Source of the DNA: Novosphingobium sp049354825
Lineage (GTDB): Bacteria > Pseudomonadota > Alphaproteobacteria > Sphingomonadales > Sphingomonadaceae
Assembly (NCBI RefSeq): GCF_049354825.1
Contig: NZ_CP186480.1
Span: 2,294,001-2,358,000, forward strand
Direction: 5' to 3'
Length of the DNA stretch: 64,000 nt
The position numbers and the translations under genes are program-made. Shown here one piece after another: positions 59,841-64,000 of the stretch. Every line of letters begins with the position of its first letter. Position 1 is the first letter of the stretch. The notes beneath the pieces are model-generated. The model was not told where the DNA came from. It saw nothing but the letters and a program-made list of their open reading frames with translations, and searched no databases.

Positions 59841-60341
59841 ATGGGCACCTTCACGATAGTGCTACTGGCGGCGGCCGCCGCGGCAACGCCCGCAGCACCA
59901 TCTGTTCCGGCCTTGCCCGGCGATACGATCCTGACCCACGCGCCCGATGCCGCCAGCGAGGCGCTGGGCCGCGAACTCGCCGCCAGCGGCACGCTCGCCG
60001 CGCTGGCGCCGCTCCAGGCCAGGGCCGAGACCGAGGAACTGGTCGCCGCCCACCCCGAACTGACCGCCGCCGAGCAGGCCCAGTTGCGCGCCGTCGCCGC
60101 CAGGACCGCCGCCGCCGGGACCGAGCGCCTGATGGCAGCGATCGGCCACGCCTACGCCATGCGCCTCTCCCGCGCCGACCTTTCCGCGCTGGTCGCTTTC
60201 GAGCGCACTGCTGCTGCCAAGCGTATGCGCACCGCCATCCCTTTCACCATCGCCGCCACGATGCAGGCGGTGGGCAAGCTGGATTTCAAGGCCGACACCC
60301 TGGCCGCCTTCTGCAAGGACACGGGCAAGCTCTGTACGTAA
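59841..60341 (+). CDS. secreted DUF2059-like protein
   Basis: A 166-residue protein with a signal peptide (MGTFTIVLLAAAAAATPAA) and a helical C-terminal part. AMRLSRADLSALVAFERTAAAKRM matches the DUF2059 pattern in which such a motif is conserved. Cys residues near the end (FCKDTGKLC) could form a disulfide. AGGGG precedes ATG 59841. Confidence 0.65.
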   Translation: MGTFTIVLLAAAAAATPAAPSVPALPGDTILTHAPDAASEALGRELAASGTLAALAPLQARAETEELVAAHPELTAAEQAQLRAVAARTAAAGTERLMAAIGHAYAMRLSRADLSALVAFERTAAAKRMRTAIPFTIAATMQAVGKLDFKADTLAAFCKDTGKLCT

Positions 60342-60343
60342 CC

Positions 60344-60369
60344 GTCGCCCCAGCCTCTGCAGGGGCGAC
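60344..60369. terminator. hairpin between convergent genes
   Basis: An 8-bp GC stem (60344-60351 with 60362-60369) with a 10-nt loop in the 32-nt gap between two convergent stops. It resembles one half of the palindromic repeat found at 60796-60990. Confidence 0.45.
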
Positions 60370-60373
60370 AGGG

Positions 60374-60727
60374 TCAGCGATAAACCGCCCAGCCAACCAC
60401 CCCGACACCGGCCAAAACCTGTGCCGCCGCGATGGTGTGAAGCCGCGCGCAGAACGGCTGCTTGCGGGTCTTGTGGCGAAACGCCCGCCGCCCGGCATAA
60501 GCGCCCAGCGTCCCGCCCAGCCACGCCCAGCGCAGCAAGGCCCCTTCCGAAACCCGCCACCGCCCGCGCTCCGCCGCCGACTTGTCGATTCCGAAGGCCG
60601 CGAAGGCGATCAGGTTCACCGCGATGAGGGCGTAAAGGACGTAAAGCGGATCGGCCCGCCGCAACGTCGCCGCGGCAAAATGCCCGGCGGTTTCGAGTTG
60701 CTCGAGGATGGACGGCTCACGCACCAT
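60374..60727 (-). CDS. DUF1294 membrane protein
   Basis: A 117-residue protein with two or three helices and the DUF1294 signature (FGIDKSAAERGRWRVSEGALL, LGGTLGAYAGRRAFRHKTRK). Function unknown. Confidence 0.85.
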   Translation of the reverse strand: MVREPSILEQLETAGHFAAATLRRADPLYVLYALIAVNLIAFAAFGIDKSAAERGRWRVSEGALLRWAWLGGTLGAYAGRRAFRHKTRKQPFCARLHTIAAAQVLAGVGVVGWAVYR

Positions 60728-60795
60728 GGCCCGAGCCTAGCCCCAACCGGTTAAAACCCCCCAAACACCGGCACCGCTGCACCAACCCCATCCCC

Positions 60796-60895
60796 CGTCG
60801 CCCCAGCGCAGGCTGGGGCCCAGATAACGGCGCGCCATCGCGGCCAAGCCGAAGGAGGAGAGCTTATCTAGGCCCCAGCCTCCGCTGGGGCGACG
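60796..60895. repeat. palindromic intergenic repeat, copy 1
   Basis: Outer 32-nt arms at 60796-60827 and 60864-60895 are inverted copies with about two mismatches, and each arm also folds into its own CCCAGC/GCTGGG hairpin. REP/BIME-like elements of this kind are common in sphingomonads. The unpaired middle carries no gene. Confidence 0.75.
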
Positions 60896-60917
60896 CGAGG
60901 AGGCACTCACACACACC

Positions 60918-60990
60918 CGTCACCCCAGCGAAGGCTGTGGTCCAGATAACGGCGCGTCATCGCGGCGAGAGAAAAGCCGAAGCTTATCTG
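60918..60990. repeat. palindromic intergenic repeat, copy 2, right arm truncated
   Basis: Matches copy 1 from cgtcacccc through the middle region, but stops after CTTATCTG, where copy 1 would continue into the right arm. The AT-rich segment starts directly after. Confidence 0.65.
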
Positions 60991-61007
60991 CGTTTCAAAG
61001 GACACAT

Positions 61008-61580
61008 TTATGAAGAAGAAACTTGCTGTTTAGTAACTTCGTCAATCTGGCGGTCGATGGATTTTATTCTCTCATCTCCCGAATCTAGCCCATTTTTTGC
61101 TTTTTGTAAGATATCGAGAGCTCGATCATAATTGCCAGTCGCGCGTGAATGTTGAACAAGAATAAGCTTCTCATCAAGCGACAATTCTTTTCGTTGATCA
61201 TATCCGTCGGAATTATAAATACTATATCCTATAAGTAGCGCAACTATAAGGCCGGCCCCGCAAAATCCTACCGCATACGTTTCCTGTCGGTGATCTGAAT
61301 TAGCTTGAAATCGTGCGCTAATAAGAAGAAAAGCAGTCACCAAAGCTACCGCTCCAATTAGCATCTGCATCGGCGTAACAGACTGCAAACTTCTTAAATC
61401 AATTGTTACCTGCGAGCGACTTAATCCGGAAACAAATGATCCAATAAATAGGCCGACAGCTAGTAAAAGTGCGTCCCTTCTAAACCGAGCAAATGTAGGG
61501 AAGACGTCAAATATTTGTATCGCGAAACCAATAAGGCTCGCGATTCCGGTTATGAGCGTAAAATTGTCAGTGCCCCCCAT
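61008..61580 (-). CDS. AT-rich orphan membrane protein
   Basis: A 190-residue protein with four hydrophobic segments (about residues 8-25, 38-52, 72-90 and 102-120) and a charged, helical C-terminus (ELSLDEKLILVQHSRATGNYDRALDILQKAKN, a TPR-like pair). Base composition is far more AT-rich than everything around it and rare codons such as ATA and TTA are frequent, implying recent gain. I do not recognise the family. Confidence 0.7.
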   Translation of the reverse strand: MGGTDNFTLITGIASLIGFAIQIFDVFPTFARFRRDALLLAVGLFIGSFVSGLSRSQVTIDLRSLQSVTPMQMLIGAVALVTAFLLISARFQANSDHRQETYAVGFCGAGLIVALLIGYSIYNSDGYDQRKELSLDEKLILVQHSRATGNYDRALDILQKAKNGLDSGDERIKSIDRQIDEVTKQQVSSS

Positions 61581-61599
61581 ACATCAACTCTTCTGCCCC

Positions 61600-62655
61600 T
61601 CACTCCGCCGCCTGCACCCCGAACAGCCCCGGCTCGCTCGCGCCTTCGTCCTCGCCTTCGTTCGCCGCCGGGCCCTTGGCTTTCTGGCGCTTGTCGAAGC
61701 TCGACCACACGGTGTTCCAGTCGCCGCGGGTGGCGGCCTTGGAATACTCGGTGGCGCGGGTTTCGAAGAAGTTGGCGTGTTCCACGCCGTTGAGCAGCGG
61801 GGCCAGCCACGGCAGCGGGTGGTCCTCGATCATGTAGACCGGCTTGAGGCCGAGCTGGCCCAGGCGCCAGTCGGCGATGTAGCGGATGTAGCGCTTGATC
61901 TCGTTCGGGCTCATCCCCGGGACCGGGCCCTGTTCGAAGGCCAGGTCGATGAAGTTGTCTTCCAGCCGCACGGTCTTCTGGCAGGCGTCGATGATGTCTT
62001 CCTTGACCGCCTTGGTCAGGCAGTTCCGCTCCGCGCAGAAGGCGTGGAACAGCTTGGTGATGCCTTCGCAGTGCAGGCTTTCGTCGCGGACGGACCAGGA
62101 CACGATCTGGCCCATGCCCTTCATCTTGTTGAAGCGCGGGAAGTTCATCAGCATCGCGAAGCTGGCGAACAGCTGCAGCCCCTCGGTAAAGCCGCCGAAC
62201 ATCGCCAGGGTGCGGGCGATATCCTCGTCATTGTCGACGCCGAATTCCTGCAGGTAATCGTGCTTGGCCTTCATCTCCTCGTACTCGAGGAACATGCCGT
62301 ATTCGCTTTCGGGCATGCCGATGGTGTCGAGCAGGTGCGAGTAGGCGGCGATGTGGACGGTTTCCATGTTGGAGAACGCGGCCAGCATCATCTTCACCTC
62401 GGTCGGCTTGAACACCCGGCCGTACTTCTCGTGATAGCAGTCCTGCACCTCGACATCGGCCTGGGTGAAGAAGCGGAATATCTGCGTGAGCAGGTTGCGT
62501 TCGTGGTCCGAAAGCTTCTGCGCCCAGTCGCGGCAGTCTTCGCCCAGCGGCACTTCTTCCGGCATCCAGTGGATCTGCTGCTGGCGCTTCCAGAACTCGT
62601 AAGCCCACGGATATTCGAAGGGCTTGTAGGTCTTGCGGGCTTCAAGCAGCGACAT
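61600..62655 (-). CDS. nrdB: ribonucleoside-diphosphate reductase small subunit
   Basis: A 351-residue class I R2 subunit that holds the diiron tyrosyl radical. Metal ligands are recognisable in DVEVQDCYHEKY, NMETVHIAAYSH and the late VRDESLHCEG. The C-terminal tail binds the large subunit. ATG 62655 gives the usual start (MSLLEARKTYKPFEYPW). NrdA lies further upstream on the same strand with two unrelated genes in between. Confidence 0.95.
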   Translation of the reverse strand: MSLLEARKTYKPFEYPWAYEFWKRQQQIHWMPEEVPLGEDCRDWAQKLSDHERNLLTQIFRFFTQADVEVQDCYHEKYGRVFKPTEVKMMLAAFSNMETVHIAAYSHLLDTIGMPESEYGMFLEYEEMKAKHDYLQEFGVDNDEDIARTLAMFGGFTEGLQLFASFAMLMNFPRFNKMKGMGQIVSWSVRDESLHCEGITKLFHAFCAERNCLTKAVKEDIIDACQKTVRLEDNFIDLAFEQGPVPGMSPNEIKRYIRYIADWRLGQLGLKPVYMIEDHPLPWLAPLLNGVEHANFFETRATEYSKAATRGDWNTVWSSFDKRQKAKGPAANEGEDEGASEPGLFGVQAAE

Positions 62656-62771
62656 GGGTTTCGACTCCGGCAGGCAGGCGGTCAATATAGGGGACGGGGC
62701 GGGATTTACGAAGCGCGCGCGGGCGGCGCGGCTGGGGAAAAGCGGCGCGCGCGGCGCGCTCGCGGCGGTGC

Positions 62772-62797
62772 GGAACCAAGTGCGGGGGTCGTTGGTT
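62772..62797 (+). promoter_or_regulatory. candidate EcfG-type promoter of DUF2171 gene
   Basis: GGAAC (62772-62776), 17 nt, GGTT (62794-62797). It matches GGAAC-N16/17-cGTT except for the first base of the second box, and lies about 28 nt upstream of ATG 62825. Confidence 0.4.
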
Positions 62798-62824
62798 AAC
62801 GGGGCACATCACAGGAGATACCCG

Positions 62825-63094
62825 ATGAGCGACCACCAGTTCGGCGACCAGATCAAGGAACACATGGAAGTGATCGGCGCCGACGGCGCGCACGTCGGCA
62901 CGGTCGATTCGGTCGACGGTGACAAGATCAAGCTGACCAAGGCCGACAGCGGCGCCGACATCGAAGGCGCCGAGGGCAGCCACGCCGGCCATCATCACTT
63001 CCTGCCGATCGGCCTGGTCGCAGGTATCGAAGGCAACCAGGTGCGGCTGTCCGCCAGCGGCGCCAACGCATACGGGATGGAAAGCGAGTCCTGA
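62825..63094 (+). CDS. DUF2171 domain protein
   Basis: An 89-residue protein with MSDHQFGDQIKEHMEVIGADG, VGTVDSVDGDKIKLTKADS and GHHHFLPIGLVAGIEGN, the DUF2171 pattern. It is expected to be a cytoplasmic stress-related beta-barrel. AGGAG lies 7 nt upstream of ATG 62825. A strong terminator follows. Confidence 0.87.
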   Translation: MSDHQFGDQIKEHMEVIGADGAHVGTVDSVDGDKIKLTKADSGADIEGAEGSHAGHHHFLPIGLVAGIEGNQVRLSASGANAYGMESES

Positions 63095-63151
63095 TCCGCA
63101 GCCCCCATTCCCGCCCCCCGGCGCGGTCCCCCTCACCGCGCACAAACCGAG

Positions 63152-63182
63152 CGCCCCTGCCACCCCCGTGGCAGGGGCGTTT
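63152..63182 (+). terminator. rho-independent terminator
   Basis: A 12-bp perfect stem (63152-63163 with 63168-63179), 4-nt loop, then TTT, 57 nt after the DUF2171 stop. Confidence 0.85.
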
Positions 63183-63215
63183 CGGTATGCGGTGAAGGGG
63201 GGGCGCCGGTTCACG

Positions 63216-63611
63216 CTATTTCCAGAACCACTTGGGGCTAAGGTCGCGGCGGGCGCGGTTGCGCCACATCTGGATGTACATCCACAGGCCGGAGAAGCTG
63301 AAGAAGATCATCGCGAAGCCCGACAGGATCGAGATCCAGGTGCCGACCGGGCCGAAGCTTTCGCCCGAATGCAGGTGGTGCAGCATCCCGACGTTCCACG
63401 ACCCCGCCGCGCGCACCGGCTTGGGCCGGCATGTCATCGTTTCGGGGCAGACGAAGCCGGCGGGGACGGCAGGGGCGGCCCGCTGCTCATGCTCGCCCGC
63501 GCCGCCGGCGCTGTTGACCAGCTCGCCGACCTGGCTGAGCACGCCGGTCACCGCGATCCACAGCAGGAAGACGCCGAAAAAGACCGAGATCCAGCGGTGG
63601 TATTTACGCAT
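63216..63611 (-). CDS. PepSY-associated membrane protein
   Basis: A 131-residue protein with two transmembrane helices (about 8-28 and 90-112) and a periplasmic loop. MRKYHRWISVFFGVFLLWIAVTG is the PepSY-TM start; the loop has HHLHSGESFGPVGTW, the motif of this group. Two Cys residues (FVCPETMTC) may form a disulfide. Possibly linked to iron reduction or metal uptake (family inference). Confidence 0.82.
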   Translation of the reverse strand: MRKYHRWISVFFGVFLLWIAVTGVLSQVGELVNSAGGAGEHEQRAAPAVPAGFVCPETMTCRPKPVRAAGSWNVGMLHHLHSGESFGPVGTWISILSGFAMIFFSFSGLWMYIQMWRNRARRDLSPKWFWK

Positions 63612-63744
63612 TGTCGATTATCCTTGGAGCCGTTGCGAACGCGCCGCAACGAGCAGGGCAGGCCGGCACTGGCAAGAGGGACGCGTGTCGCGAAGTGTAA
63701 CCATGCCGCGCCCCTTCCCGCGCCGCCGCCCTACCGGCAGGGCC

Positions 63745-64000
63745 TTACTGGCAAGCCAGGCATTCCTCGTAGTCCGTCGCGGCCAGTTCCATGACCGGCG
63801 CGTCAGCGGTGTTGTCCGCTTCCACCCCGCCGGCGAAACCGGCGCGCTGCACCGACTTCGACCGCAGGTAGTACAAGCTCTTGATGCCCTTCTCCCAGGC
63901 CTGGAAGTGCAGCATCATCAGGTCCCACTTGTCGACGTCGGCGGGGATGTAGAGGTTCAGGCTCTGCGCCTGGTCGATGTAGGGGGTGCGATCGGCCGCG
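63745..64000 (-). CDS. nrdA: ribonucleoside-diphosphate reductase large subunit (5' part outside window)
   Basis: Only the last 84 codons are present. The visible C-terminus includes TPYIDQAQSLNLYI and GIKSLYYLRSKSVQ, typical of class I NrdA, and ends ...EECLACQ with the CxxC pair that passes electrons to the active site. Stop TAA at 63745-63747. Confidence 0.94.
   Translation of the reverse strand, partial: AADRTPYIDQAQSLNLYIPADVDKWDLMMLHFQAWEKGIKSLYYLRSKSVQRAGFAGGVEADNTADAPVMELAATDYEECLACQ

Overview
The window is a GC-rich chromosomal segment from an alphaproteobacterium, most likely a member of the Sphingomonadales (Novosphingobium or Sphingomonas type). The evidence is the very high GC content, a LexA site of the alphaproteobacterial form GTTC-N7-GTTC, candidate EcfG general-stress promoters, a large (about 1570 residue) NAD-glutamate dehydrogenase, a Ku/LigD end-joining locus and sphingomonad-type palindromic repeats. 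Calls rest on reading the sequence and recalling protein families; no database search was run.

Layout. 1-5.3 kb: a DNA-repair block with a radical SAM protein (cut by the left edge) under a LexA-type promoter, divergent from Ku, a DUF4336 protein and ligase D. 5.4-10.9 kb: a mannose operon with a two-domain GT4 glycosyltransferase, a GH130 enzyme, manC and manA. 10.9-15.3 kb: an M20 amidohydrolase, then an inositol block in which a CDP-alcohol phosphotransferase diverges from inositol-phosphate synthase and a nucleotidyltransferase. 15.3 kb: a secreted DUF2141 protein.

15.9-24.95 kb is the most unusual part. It is a RiPP gene cluster of the lasso-peptide type: ABC exporter, PF14907-like nucleotidyltransferase, 2OG-Fe(II)-type oxygenase, asparagine-synthetase-like cyclase, PqqD-like leader binder, HPr-kinase-like protein, PRMT-like methyltransferase and transglutaminase-like leader peptidase. 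The encoded precursor is 121 residues long. A typical lasso leader (YxxPxL...G....LTG) and a short possible core are fused to a Peptidase_S74 domain, the self-cleaving chaperone of phage tail spikes. The S74 domain may therefore act as a self-removing follower.

25-60.7 kb is mainly housekeeping: rpe, a heparinase II/III-like protein, purH, exported msrA and msrB, a Fur/Zur regulator, dxs, a POT transporter, a GntR regulator, an IHF/HU-type protein (ihfB), tRNA-Leu(UAA), PilZ, an ABC-2 exporter, queG, NAD-GDH, an LLM flavoprotein operon, a stand-alone relative of the cluster oxygenase, an M48 peptidase with DUF898, thrS, TSUP, dcd and small stress or envelope proteins. 60.8-61.6 kb holds two palindromic repeats and one AT-rich orphan gene. 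61.6-64 kb carries nrdB and the 3' end of nrdA, separated by a DUF2171 and a PepSY-type gene.

Many genes are tightly packed with 4-nt ATGA/GTGA overlaps, and four convergent pairs overlap by exactly their stop codons. Start sites that differ from the longest reading frame are explained in the individual entries.
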